Shown here piece by piece: positions 17,429 to 26,113 of a stretch of 45,458 nt of DNA. The position numbers were made by a program, and so were the translations under genes. This DNA is from Frankia sp. AiPs1 (lineage in GTDB: Bacteria > Actinomycetota > Actinomycetes > Frankiales > Frankiaceae), in contig NZ_JAMQQF010000007.1 of the NCBI RefSeq assembly GCF_023716945.1, positions 1 to 45,458 of the forward strand, given 5' to 3'. Positions within the stretch are counted from its first letter, which is position 1. Every line of letters starts with the position of its first letter. The notes beneath the pieces were generated by a model, which did no database searches, had not been told where the DNA came from, and saw only the letters and a list, made by a program, of their open reading frames with translations.

Positions 17429-17911
17429 GTGGAATTGCTAGGAACGCCTGGGCACGAAGAAGAGGAACGCTCTCGCGGGCGCATCAAGCGATGGGCTATC
17501 TGGACCACCACCGCCGAGAACATTTGCTTCCCGTTTGCTCGGACGATTGCCGTCATCCGCCGCGAAGAGTTCGACCTCGAAGGTCGCCGCCTCGCCAAGG
17601 AATACGCCTTCATCATCAACAGTCTGCGTGGGGACCGCGCCACCCCAGCTGCCGTCCACACCCATGTCCGCCTGCGCTGGGGAATAGAAAATCGCGTGCA
17701 ATACGTCCGCGACACCGCCTGGCGCGAGGACGCCTGTCGAGCTCATCTCGGAGCCGGCCCACGAACCCTCGCCATCCTCCACAATCTCGCACTTAGTCTC
17801 CTTCGCCTCCACGGCGTCATAAAGATCAAGGAGATCCTCGAATGCATCGCCGGAGTCCGCAACCGGGTACTCCATTTCTTGGCTACCCGGCGTAGTCGAT
17901 CATTACGGTAA
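17429..17911 (+). pseudogene. ISAs1-family transposase C-terminal fragment
   Basis: About 160 residues: RGRIKRWAIWTTTAENICFP near the start, VRLRWGIENRVQYVRDTAWR and RTLAILHNLALSLLRLHG, the conserved C-terminal part of ISAs1-type transposases including the final catalytic Glu in WGIEN. The N-terminal two-thirds is missing. It ends at 17911. The 246 bp up to the next SDR hold no recognisable gene. Confidence 0.75.
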
Positions 17912-18157
17912 GCTACCTCGCGCAACCTTGCTCACAGGCAGTGATTCTCCGATGGGCAGCGTCGGCGGCCCGATCTCGACCCGGGTCATCGATCAATCCA
18001 GTCAGTGATGTGACCGGTGTCTCAGATCGATACAACCGCCATAGCTGTGCCGATGGGAGTCTCCGACAGTGCCGGCGAACGTGGCGCCCGGCCGGTGCCA
18101 GCGAGTCCGGCGGTGGCGGCGTTTCCATCATTCTCCTGTCGGACGTGAGGGCCTTAC

Positions 18158-18964
18158 ATGATTGATCTCAGTGGTCGAGTCGCAGTGGTCACCGGTGCGG
18201 CGTCAGGAATCGGGGCGGCCAGCGCGGCTACCCTCGCGGCGCAGGGCGCCAAGGTCGTCCTGGCCGATATCAACGTGGACGGCGCGACCGAACAGGCCGA
18301 GAAGATAGCCGCCGGCGGCGGAACCGCCCTTGCCGTCGAGACGGACGTTCGCGTGGAAGAACAGGTCGCGCGGGTGCTCGCGCGTGCCGTCGAGGTCTAC
18401 GGACGGCTGGATGTTCTGCACAACAACGCCGCAGCTATGGATCTTGCCGGGGTGGATCCGGGGATCACTGAACTCGACCTGAAGGTTTGGGAGGGGACTC
18501 TCGCCACAAACGCCCGGGGGCCTTTGCTGGGATGTAAGCATGCGGTGCCCCTGATGCTGCGGTCGGGTGGTGGCAGCATCATCAACACCTCCTCGATCTC
18601 GTCCCAGGTCGGTGAGCTGACGATGACTGCCTACGGGGCGGCGAAAGCGGCGCTGAGCCAGATCACCCGGGCTGTGGCGGCTCAATGGGGCAAGCAGGGA
18701 ATCCGCTGTAACGCGGTCGCTCCAGGTCTGGTGCTCAGTCCTTCCGGCCTCGGTCTGCCGAGGGAGATCATCGATCTCTATATCCGGCACAGCCTCACGC
18801 CGTATGTGGGTGAGCCGCAGGACATCGCAAATCTGGTGGCGTTTCTGGCCTCCGACGACGCTCGCTACATCACGGCCCAGACGATCAATATCGACGGGGG
18901 TCTCGTAGCCCACAATCCCATCCAGGTCGAACTCGTCGAACTGGCGCAGGCGCAGCAGGCATAG
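18158..18964 (+). CDS. SDR family NAD(P)-dependent oxidoreductase
   Basis: A 268-residue classical SDR: cofactor motif TGAASGIG (12-19), NNAA at 89-92 in place of NNAG, and catalytic Ser145, Tyr159 and Lys163. Asp at the end of beta-2 (LADIN) favours NAD over NADP. The C-terminus extends past the usual DGG (QVELVELAQAQQA). ATG at 18158, with GTGAGG about 10 nt upstream. It is followed after 35 bp by the mycofactocin-type SDR, so the two are probably cotranscribed. The likely role is alcohol/ketone interconversion in the catabolic route; the substrate is unknown. Confidence 0.85.
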   Translation: MIDLSGRVAVVTGAASGIGAASAATLAAQGAKVVLADINVDGATEQAEKIAAGGGTALAVETDVRVEEQVARVLARAVEVYGRLDVLHNNAAAMDLAGVDPGITELDLKVWEGTLATNARGPLLGCKHAVPLMLRSGGGSIINTSSISSQVGELTMTAYGAAKAALSQITRAVAAQWGKQGIRCNAVAPGLVLSPSGLGLPREIIDLYIRHSLTPYVGEPQDIANLVAFLASDDARYITAQTINIDGGLVAHNPIQVELVELAQAQQA

Positions 18965-18999
18965 TTCTGCCCGATCACGGCATCATTCTGAGGAGCATC

Positions 19000-19830
19000 A
19001 TGGGACGTGTGGCGGGCAAGGTCGCCTTCATCACCGGAGCCGGGCGTGGGCAGGGGCGCAGCCATGCGGTGCGGCTGGCCGAGGAGGGGGCGAGTATCAT
19101 CGCCACGGACATCTGCGCACCCGTCGGTTCGGTTTCCTATCCGATGGCTGGTGAAGCGGATCTGGCCGAGACCGCCCAGCTCGTCGAGAAGGCGGGCGGA
19201 AAAGTTGTCACCGGCGTCGCCGACGTGCGCGACCAGGCCGCGCTCGCCGCGGTGGCCGACCGCGGCCTGGCTGAGTTCGGAAAGATTGACATCGTGGTGG
19301 CGAACGCGGGTATCGCCAGTTATGCGCCAGCCTGGGAGATCACCGAGCAGGCCTGGCGAGAGATGATTGACATCAATCTCACCGGTGCGTGGCAGACCTG
19401 CCGCACGATCATTCCGCATATGATCCCGCGGGGCGGCGGCAGTATCGTCATCATCAGTTCGGCCGCGGGCCTGATCGCCCCGCCGAATCTCGCGCACTAT
19501 GTGTCGGCCAAGCATGGGTTGGTGGGCCTCATGCGGGCACTCGCCAACGAGCTCGCCGGGCATTCGATCCGCGTCAACAGCATCCATCCGACCCAGGTCG
19601 ATACTCCGATGATCATGCACGACGAGATTTATCGAATGTTCCGACCCGACCTGGAGGAACCCACAGCCGCCGACATCGTCGACGTCTCCACCGAGATGAA
19701 CGCCCTACCGGTGCCGTGGGTCGAACCGGCGGACGTGTCCAACGCGGTCCTCTTCCTGGCCTCCGACGAGGCCCGCTACATCACGGGTGCCACACTCCCG
19801 GTGGACGCCGGCATTGTGAACAAGGTGTAG
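19000..19830 (+). CDS. Mycofactocin-type SDR oxidoreductase
   Basis: A 276-residue paralogue of the SDR at 1324-2160, with TGAGRGQG (12-19), catalytic Ser153, Tyr167 and Lys171, the internal insert around 40-60, and VNSIHPTQVDTPMI. These features mark the mycofactocin-coupled subfamily. ATG 19000 with GAGGAG upstream. Together with the SDR at 18158 it sits just ahead of the regulator and BVMO, so oxidation of an alcohol to the BVMO's ketone substrate is a reasonable inference. Confidence 0.87.
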   Translation: MGRVAGKVAFITGAGRGQGRSHAVRLAEEGASIIATDICAPVGSVSYPMAGEADLAETAQLVEKAGGKVVTGVADVRDQAALAAVADRGLAEFGKIDIVVANAGIASYAPAWEITEQAWREMIDINLTGAWQTCRTIIPHMIPRGGGSIVIISSAAGLIAPPNLAHYVSAKHGLVGLMRALANELAGHSIRVNSIHPTQVDTPMIMHDEIYRMFRPDLEEPTAADIVDVSTEMNALPVPWVEPADVSNAVLFLASDEARYITGATLPVDAGIVNKV

Positions 19831-19932
19831 CCCTCCGTAGGTCTGGTTCTCCACGGGGTGCGGCCAGTCGGCGAAGCGTAGCTGATCCTCGCGCTGCTGT
19901 GTGCAGTGCTCCAATCGCCGTCCGCAGCCTTC

Positions 19933-19962
19933 TTGACATCGTGTCAGTAGTGCGGTCATGAT
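19933..19962 (+). promoter_or_regulatory. Promoter of the first GAF/AAA regulator
   Basis: TTGACA (19933-19938), an 18-nt spacer and CATGAT (19957-19962). The sequence TTGACA-NN-GTGTCAGTA is repeated at the promoter of the paralogous regulator (43232 downward). The GTG start is about 57 nt downstream of the -10. Confidence 0.5.
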
Positions 19963-20019
19963 CTGCGTCACACATGCTGGCTGCCTGGTGGGGCGGTAGG
20001 CATCCGTTGTGGAAGGCGC

Positions 20020-21867
20020 GTGACCAGTGTGACCAGACCAGCTCAGTTACAGGAACTGCCGGCCGTGACTCCGCGGGCGCTCGCGACCGGTGACTGGATT
20101 CGTGCCGTCGAGCGGGCCCGCAGCGTCCTCGACGAGGCGCCCCAGCGGATGGTCGAGCGGCCGGCGGCGGTGTCGCCGGTGGTGTACGAGTCCTGGCGTC
20201 GGTCAAGGATGCACGGGGTCTCCCCGCATCGCGTGCGTCCCGCCGTGGTCGACGATCTTGACCTCAACTCTCAGGTGGCGCTGGTCGTGGAGCCGGTGGT
20301 GGCCAGGAATGGCGCGGCGCTGGACCAGGCGTCGTGCGCGCTGAGCCTCACCGATCACGAGGGCTGCGTGCTGCGTCGGTGGGTTCCGGACCCGGAGCTG
20401 GCTAAAAGGATGGACGAGGAGGGCATTCGGCCCGGCTTCTCCGTGGCGGAAATGCATCTTGGCACCACCAGCGCCATCTCCCTGCTCAGCAACAAGCCTG
20501 TGCTGATCCGTGGTCCCGAGCACTTTGTTGACCAGTTCCGTGACATGACGTGCGCCGGAGTGCCGATCGTGCACCCCGTGACCCGGCGGACCGTCGGCAG
20601 CCTCGACCTGACCTGCCGGTTCGCCGACACCTCGCCGCTGGTTCTGCCGTGGCTGATGGAACTGGCAGCTCAGATCCAGAAGATCCTGCTGACGAAGGCG
20701 TCCCGGCGGGAGCGGCTGCTCCTGGACGCCTACCTCGCGCACAATCGGGACTCGCGGCACCCGCTCGTGGCCCTGGACCAGAAGACGATCATTACTAATG
20801 CCGCGGCGGCGAGGCTTCTGGGCGGCCTGGACCAGGCGATGCTGTGGGAGCACGCCGCTCAGTCGCTCCGGGCGCACTCGAGCGGGCCCCGGTCAGTGGT
20901 CCTGTCCAATGGCACGCGTGTGCGGATCGTGACGTGGCCGCTGACAGACGGGCCCGACCTCGCCGGCGCGGTGCTGATGCTCAAGAAGGAGCCGGAGTAT
21001 CAGCAGGTCGGTCGCCAGGTGGACGTGCCAGCGCTGCCTGGTCTAGTTGGCCGCAGCCCGGCCTGGCGGGCCACCTGCCGTGAGGTGGCCCGGCTGAGTG
21101 AAGACGCGGAACGAGTGCTTGTCGTGGGCGAGCAGGGCAGCGGGCGGACCGCGGTCGCCCGGGCCATCGCCGGCCCGGGCGAGATCCGGTTGGCCGACGC
21201 CGCCGATGCCGATGCCAGGAATGCCGGCGACGGACAGCGGTGGCTGCGCGGCATCGAGGCAGATGCCGCGGGTTCCGCCGAGACGCTGATCATCCGCAAC
21301 GTCGACCTGTTGTCGCCTGCTCTGGCCGCTGCGACCGACGCGGCGCTGCGGCGCTGGCCACGGGGCCGCCGCATCATCGCCACGTCCGCAACGGGGCCCA
21401 TGGACTCGGCCAGTCCCAGTCCCATCCTTGACACCTTCAGCGAGGTCGTCGAGGTGGCGCCCCTACGACACCGGCAGGAGGACCTGGCACTGCTCCTCGC
21501 GGCCCTGACCTCCCGGCTGATCGGTGACGGACCCGCTGTGCGGTGGATGCCCGACGCGGTGCAGGCGCTGAGCCGTCTCGAGTGGCCGGGCAATGTCGCC
21601 TCGCTGGAGGCGCTGGTGAAGCGGATGGTGTCGCGGTGCTCGGGAGGCTACATCGGCGCCGCGAACCTTCCTGCAGACATCGTTGCCCACACCTCCTGGC
21701 GCCGCCTCGGCGGTCTCGAGCAGGCGGAGGCCCGGATGATCGTCCAGGCTCTGCGCGAGACGGGGGGCAACAAGCAGCGCGCCGCGGAGGTGCTCGGCAT
21801 CGCCCGCTCCACGCTGTACCGGAAAGTACGCTCGCTCGGTCTGGATCTCAGCAGCACGGCGTACTGA
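20020..21867 (+). CDS. AcoR-like GAF/degenerate AAA+/Fis regulator
   Basis: A 615-residue transcription factor. Residues about 70-230 form the GAF-type sensor seen in acetoin-regulator (AcoR) proteins (LTDHEGCVLRRW, GTTSAISLL, HPVTRRTVGSLDLTCRFAD). Residues 340-520 form a shortened AAA+ domain with P-loop GEQGSGRT, where Arg replaces the Walker lysine, and no GAFTGA loop. The C-terminal Fis-like helix-turn-helix is GGNKQRAAEVLGIARSTLYR. Lacking GAFTGA it should not activate sigma-54, which fits an actinobacterium. GTG 20020 with GGAAGG. It probably controls the adjacent BVMO or SDR genes. Confidence 0.85.
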   Translation: MTSVTRPAQLQELPAVTPRALATGDWIRAVERARSVLDEAPQRMVERPAAVSPVVYESWRRSRMHGVSPHRVRPAVVDDLDLNSQVALVVEPVVARNGAALDQASCALSLTDHEGCVLRRWVPDPELAKRMDEEGIRPGFSVAEMHLGTTSAISLLSNKPVLIRGPEHFVDQFRDMTCAGVPIVHPVTRRTVGSLDLTCRFADTSPLVLPWLMELAAQIQKILLTKASRRERLLLDAYLAHNRDSRHPLVALDQKTIITNAAAARLLGGLDQAMLWEHAAQSLRAHSSGPRSVVLSNGTRVRIVTWPLTDGPDLAGAVLMLKKEPEYQQVGRQVDVPALPGLVGRSPAWRATCREVARLSEDAERVLVVGEQGSGRTAVARAIAGPGEIRLADAADADARNAGDGQRWLRGIEADAAGSAETLIIRNVDLLSPALAAATDAALRRWPRGRRIIATSATGPMDSASPSPILDTFSEVVEVAPLRHRQEDLALLLAALTSRLIGDGPAVRWMPDAVQALSRLEWPGNVASLEALVKRMVSRCSGGYIGAANLPADIVAHTSWRRLGGLEQAEARMIVQALRETGGNKQRAAEVLGIARSTLYRKVRSLGLDLSSTAY

Positions 21868-22002
21868 TCCCCGCTTGGGGTGCGGTGGCGCGCGCCGCCT
21901 GCTTCGCCTGCCGGCCGCCACGCCACGTACCTCGTCGGTGCCCAGGCGTGCCGCGGCGAACGCGTTCTCTTCTGGGACGGCCGCCGCCGCTGTCCCGATC
22001 TG

Positions 22003-22048
22003 CAACAACTTTCGGCTGTTGACTGAGGCTTGAATCACATTCGACGGT
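22003..22048 (+). promoter_or_regulatory. Possible BVMO promoter with small inverted repeat
   Basis: CAACA-N9-TGTTG (22003-22021) overlaps a TTGACT -35-like hexamer (22019-22024), with an 18-nt spacer to GACGGT. It resembles the spacing at the regulator promoters. Weak on its own. Confidence 0.25.
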
Positions 22049-22091
22049 GCACTGCACTGCGGAAGTTTTTCGGACTGGCTCAGGAGGTCAC

Positions 22092-23735
22092 ATGTCGGTG
22101 GAGGGTATGAACGGTTCCCCTGGATCTACCGGGTCAGTTTCGTCCCACGACGCTGTGCTTGTTGGGGCCGGATTTTCCGGCCTGTACATGATGTATCGGC
22201 TCCGCGAGGAGCTGGGTCTCGATGTGCGCGGTTTCGAAGCCGCCGGTGGAGTCGGCGGTACCTGGTACTGGAATCGATACCCGGGGGCCCGTACGGACAG
22301 CCCGTACTCCGCCTACTGCTTCAGCTGGTCGGAGGAGATCGCCCAGGAGTGGAGCTGGTCGGAACGCTATCCCGGCCAGCAGGAGGTGCTGCGGTACCTG
22401 GAGTTCGTCGCCGACCGCTACGATCTCCGGCGCAGCTTCACCTTTGATACTCGCGTGACCTCGGCGCGACACGACGAGGACACCAACCTGTGGACGGTCG
22501 ACACCGACACCGGCGAGACCGTCACCGCGACATATCTGATCACCGGTGTGGGTCTGCTCTCCGCCCCGAACCTCCCCCCGATCAGGGGTCTCGACACATT
22601 TCAGGGCGAGCTGGTCCACACAGCCAGGTGGCCGGCAGCGGGAGTAGATTTCGCGGCCAAGCGTGTCGGCCTCGTCGGTACCGGGTCGACAGGAATCCAG
22701 ATCCTGCCCTCGATCGCCGAGCGGGCGAGCTCGGTGAGCGTGTTCCAGCGGACGCCGAACTATGTCGTCCCCACGCAGAACCGGCCGCTGACGGACGCGG
22801 AGAAGGCGGACCTGCGGGCGCGATACCAGGATATTGCCAAGCAGATCCGCCAGCATCCGTTCGCCATGCCGTTCACACCCACGGGGCAGAACGCGCTCGA
22901 CGTCGACGAGGCGACCCGCCAGGCTGTCTACGAGGAGGGATGGCGGCAGGGCGGCTTCCACTTCCTGTTCGAGACCTTCGACGATCTGTCGGTGAATGAG
23001 GACGCCAACGAGACGGCCTGTGAGTTCATCCGTGGGAAGATCCGGGCGGCTGTCCGGGATCCCGAGGTCGCCGAGCTGTTGACGCCGCGCGGATATCCGT
23101 ACGGGGCCAAGCGGCCGCCGGCGGGCACCGGCTACTACGAGACCTTCAACCGTGACAACGTCACGCTGATCGACGTCAGCGATGACGCCATCGAGGAGAT
23201 CACCCCGACCGGGCTGCGGACCGGCACCCGGCGGTTCGATCTCGATGTCATCATCTTCGCCACGGGTTTCGATGCGTCGACCGGTGCGTTCACCCGGATC
23301 GACATCCGCGGGCGTGGCGGCAGGGCGCTCGCCGACAAATGGCGGGACGGGCCGGTGACGAACCTCGGATTCAGCACCGCCGGCTTCCCGAACCTCTTCA
23401 TGATCACAGGTCCGCTCAGTCCGTTCGCCAACATTCCGACCTGTATCGAGGAGACCGTCGACTGGATTTTCGACGCGATCAGCTACCTGCGCGAGAATGG
23501 GTTGACTTCCTTTGAAGCGGCCGAGCGCGGCGAGCAGGAGTGGACGGGGCACGTCACCGCCATCGCGAACATGATCACCGCGGGAAAGGGGGAGGCGGTG
23601 AACACCTGGTTCGCCGGTGCCAACATCGAAGGCAAGCCGCGGGCAATCAATGTCTACTTCGGCGGCGCGAACGCGTACTTCGACACCTGCCGAGCGGTGG
23701 CCGCCAAGGCGTACGAGGGTTTCGTCCTCAGCTGA
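22092..23735 (+). CDS. Baeyer-Villiger flavin monooxygenase
   Basis: A 547-residue FAD/NADPH enzyme of the cyclohexanone-monooxygenase class, which inserts oxygen next to a ketone to give an ester or lactone. FAD motif GAGFSG (25-30), BVMO fingerprint FQGELVHTARWP (170-181), NADPH motif GTGSTG (196-201) and ATGFDAS near 405-411 are all present; GGVGGTWYWNRYPGARTDSP is a signature of the class. ATG 22092 has a perfect AGGAGG. It follows the regulator at 20020 in the same direction. Substrate range cannot be read, but the surrounding CoA genes fit ring-ketone degradation. Confidence 0.92.
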   Translation: MSVEGMNGSPGSTGSVSSHDAVLVGAGFSGLYMMYRLREELGLDVRGFEAAGGVGGTWYWNRYPGARTDSPYSAYCFSWSEEIAQEWSWSERYPGQQEVLRYLEFVADRYDLRRSFTFDTRVTSARHDEDTNLWTVDTDTGETVTATYLITGVGLLSAPNLPPIRGLDTFQGELVHTARWPAAGVDFAAKRVGLVGTGSTGIQILPSIAERASSVSVFQRTPNYVVPTQNRPLTDAEKADLRARYQDIAKQIRQHPFAMPFTPTGQNALDVDEATRQAVYEEGWRQGGFHFLFETFDDLSVNEDANETACEFIRGKIRAAVRDPEVAELLTPRGYPYGAKRPPAGTGYYETFNRDNVTLIDVSDDAIEEITPTGLRTGTRRFDLDVIIFATGFDASTGAFTRIDIRGRGGRALADKWRDGPVTNLGFSTAGFPNLFMITGPLSPFANIPTCIEETVDWIFDAISYLRENGLTSFEAAERGEQEWTGHVTAIANMITAGKGEAVNTWFAGANIEGKPRAINVYFGGANAYFDTCRAVAAKAYEGFVLS

Positions 23736-23957
23736 CACGCTCTTGCGGTCAGGCTGGCTGCCGGTCCTGACGAGGCAGGTGGCCAGCCCGCCTGAGGGTC
23801 GCGGGCGGCAGTCACCCGTGGACGGTGACCCGGTCGCGACCACTGTCTCGGACAGCTTCCGTGGTTGGCGTTCCGCGCAGACGAGACCTGTAGCCGGGCC
23901 GTGTGACGCTTTCGGCTGGTGGCGGACTACCACGGATCACGATGGGGGAGTTCTCGC

Positions 23958-24410
23958 ATGCGGGTGTACGAGACAGTGAGCGACCTGGCTGCTGACGTCG
24001 GCGCGGAGATCGGTGTGAGTGGCTGGGTCGACGTCTCCCAGAAGGTCGTCGACGCCTTCGCCGACGCGACGGGGGACCGGCAGTGGATTCACGTTGATCC
24101 CGAGCGCGCTGCCCGCGGTCCGTACGGTGCCACCATCGCCCACGGATACCTGACCCTGTCGCTGGTGCCCGTCCTGCTCATGGAGGTGTACACGGTCACC
24201 GACGTCTCGTCGGTCATCAACTACGGCGCCGACGGTGTCAGGTTCCCGGCGCCGGTCCGCATCCCGGCCCGCCTGCGGGGGAGGGTCACGCTGGCGTCCG
24301 TCGAGCCGTCCGGCGCGGGTCAGCGGGTCGTTTTCGCGGTCACGGTCGAGGTCGAGGGCGAGAGCAAGCCGGCCTGCGTGGTCCGCGTCACGTACCTGAT
24401 GATCCCGTGA
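23958..24410 (+). CDS. MaoC-like hot-dog hydratase
   Basis: A 150-residue single hot-dog domain protein. FADATGDRQWIHVDPERA carries the hydratase Asp/His pair, and AHGYLTLSL the central helix. Such proteins hydrate enoyl-CoA. ATG 23958 with GGGGGAG 7 nt upstream; a longer in-frame start has no site. It is 222 bp after the BVMO, and a strong hairpin follows. Confidence 0.88.
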   Translation: MRVYETVSDLAADVGAEIGVSGWVDVSQKVVDAFADATGDRQWIHVDPERAARGPYGATIAHGYLTLSLVPVLLMEVYTVTDVSSVINYGADGVRFPAPVRIPARLRGRVTLASVEPSGAGQRVVFAVTVEVEGESKPACVVRVTYLMIP

Positions 24411-24446
24411 CGACGCCAGCTCACTGCGGGCGGCCGATCGTGACCG

Positions 24447-24487
24447 CGGGCAGGCGCTGGCCCGCCCCGGTGCCAGCGCTCTGCCCG
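24447..24487. terminator. Bidirectional hairpin terminator
   Basis: Arms CGGGCAGGCGCTGG (24447-24460) and CCAGCGCTCTGCCCG (24473-24487) pair over 14 bp with one bulged base and a 12-nt loop. It lies between the convergent maoC-like and acyl-CoA ligase genes. Confidence 0.75.
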
Positions 24488-24500
24488 AACTGGGACTGCC

Positions 24501-26066
24501 TCACAGGCCGGTGGTGGCCGGGACCTGCGCGTAGGTCCGCTTGAGTAGCGGCCTGTCGATCTTGTTGGTGGCCGTGCGCGGGATCGCGTCCACGATCTCG
24601 ATCCGGCGCGGCCGCTGTAGCCCGTGCAGGTTGGGCTCGGTGTCGCAGTAGGCGGCGATGTCCTGCGCGGACACGCCCGGCCGGTTGGGGACGACGATGG
24701 CCGTCACCTGGTTCGACAGCCGTTCGTGCGGGGTGCCGATGACGGCGACCTCGGCGATGAGCGGGCAGGCCGCGAGGTGTCCCTCCACCATCTGCGGGAA
24801 GATGTTCTCGCCGCCGCTGATGATCAGGTCGTCGGTGCGGTCGACGTAGTACAGGTAGCCATCGGGGGCCCGCCGCACGAGGTCGCTGGTGCGCAGCCAT
24901 CCGTCGGTGAACCTGCTCGCGTTCGCCTCCGGGAGCTGCCAGTACCCCGGCGTGACGGCATCGCCGCGCACCCACAGTTCGCCGACCTCGCCAGGGGATG
25001 CGTCCTCCGGCTGCTCGCCGGAGGTCCTCACCACGCGGATCTGCACGATCTGTTCGAGCGGCCGGCCGAGCGATCCTTCGCGACGGGCCTCGTGCGGAGG
25101 TTCGGTGACGGAGAGTCCGCTCTGCTCCGTCTGCCCGTAGATGTTCACCGGGACGATGCCGGTGACGTCCGTCAACGCCTTGAGCCGGCTCTGCGGCAGC
25201 GCCGAGCCGCCGATGGCGCAGACCCGGACCGAAGCCAGTGGAAAGGGCTTACCGCCCAGCTCGTTCACAATGTCGATCATCATTGCGGGAACCAGCGCAG
25301 TGAACGTGGGACGCAGTCTCGCCGCGTCCTCGAGCCACTCCCGCACCTTCCAGCGGCGCAGGGTCACCTCCCCTCCGGTGAGCAGCGTCGGCAGGGAGAT
25401 GAGCTGAAGTCCACCGACGTGGAACAGGGGTGTGCTGACCAGGGCGTGGTCCCGCTCGGTCAGCTCCCACACGTCGATCGCGGCCTCGCTCACCGCGACC
25501 GTGTTCCGATGCGTCTGCCGGACACCCTTGGGGTTACCGGTGGAGCCGCTCGTGTACATCAGCACCGCGTCGTGTGTGTCGAAACGGGGAACGACATCTG
25601 TGCGGGTGGGTCGGGAAAGGACTTCGTCCCACGTCACGGTGGAGCCGCCGTCGCCGTCGCCGCTGTCGCCGTCGGCCCGGCCGACGGACACCACACGGTC
25701 CTCGGCGGGCAGTCCCCGCAGCGCGTCGCGAAGGCGCGGGACGTCGCCGGCCGGCGTGAATATCCATCTCACGTCCGCGTCGAGCGTCGCGTGGCGGATC
25801 GCCGCCGGGTGCGACAGGTAGTTGTAAGGAACGAGGACGCCGCCGGCCTGCCAGATACCCATCATGGCGACGAGCCATTCCGGCTGGTTGTGCATGAGGA
25901 TGCCGACTCGCTGGCCCGGTTCGACGCCGTTGTGGCGCAGCCAGTTCGCGACGCGTCCGGCCTGGTCGAGGAAGTCGGCGTAGGTGGTCTCGACGCCGTC
26001 GTGCCGGATGGCGACACGGTGCGGGGTCCGTAAGCCGACGCGGCGCAGAGCGATAGCGATATTCAC
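24501..26066 (-). CDS. Acyl-CoA ligase (AMP-forming)
   Basis: A 521-residue ANL-superfamily enzyme that activates a carboxylic acid as its CoA thioester through an acyl-AMP. Phosphate loop MYTSGSTGNPKG, IYGQTEQ (motif A5), GWLRTSDLVRR (hinge Asp) and near the C-terminus TNKIDRPLLKR with the catalytic Lys are present. GTG 26066 is chosen: AAGGA lies 7 nt before it, while TTG 26072 is too close to that site. It starts the CoA pathway and lies 48 bp from the acyl-CoA dehydrogenase in the same direction. Confidence 0.9.
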   Translation of the reverse strand: MNIAIALRRVGLRTPHRVAIRHDGVETTYADFLDQAGRVANWLRHNGVEPGQRVGILMHNQPEWLVAMMGIWQAGGVLVPYNYLSHPAAIRHATLDADVRWIFTPAGDVPRLRDALRGLPAEDRVVSVGRADGDSGDGDGGSTVTWDEVLSRPTRTDVVPRFDTHDAVLMYTSGSTGNPKGVRQTHRNTVAVSEAAIDVWELTERDHALVSTPLFHVGGLQLISLPTLLTGGEVTLRRWKVREWLEDAARLRPTFTALVPAMMIDIVNELGGKPFPLASVRVCAIGGSALPQSRLKALTDVTGIVPVNIYGQTEQSGLSVTEPPHEARREGSLGRPLEQIVQIRVVRTSGEQPEDASPGEVGELWVRGDAVTPGYWQLPEANASRFTDGWLRTSDLVRRAPDGYLYYVDRTDDLIISGGENIFPQMVEGHLAACPLIAEVAVIGTPHERLSNQVTAIVVPNRPGVSAQDIAAYCDTEPNLHGLQRPRRIEIVDAIPRTATNKIDRPLLKRTYAQVPATTGL

Positions 26067-26113
26067 GATCAAGTCCTTAGGTGCGGGTCTGTCGCCCAGC
26101 GTCTTGGCCCGTA

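Noticed and set aside
23848-23865. CTGTC-TCG-GACAG palindrome before the MaoC gene as the same operator
   Set aside because: Shares the half-site but has a different spacing (about 11/18 match).
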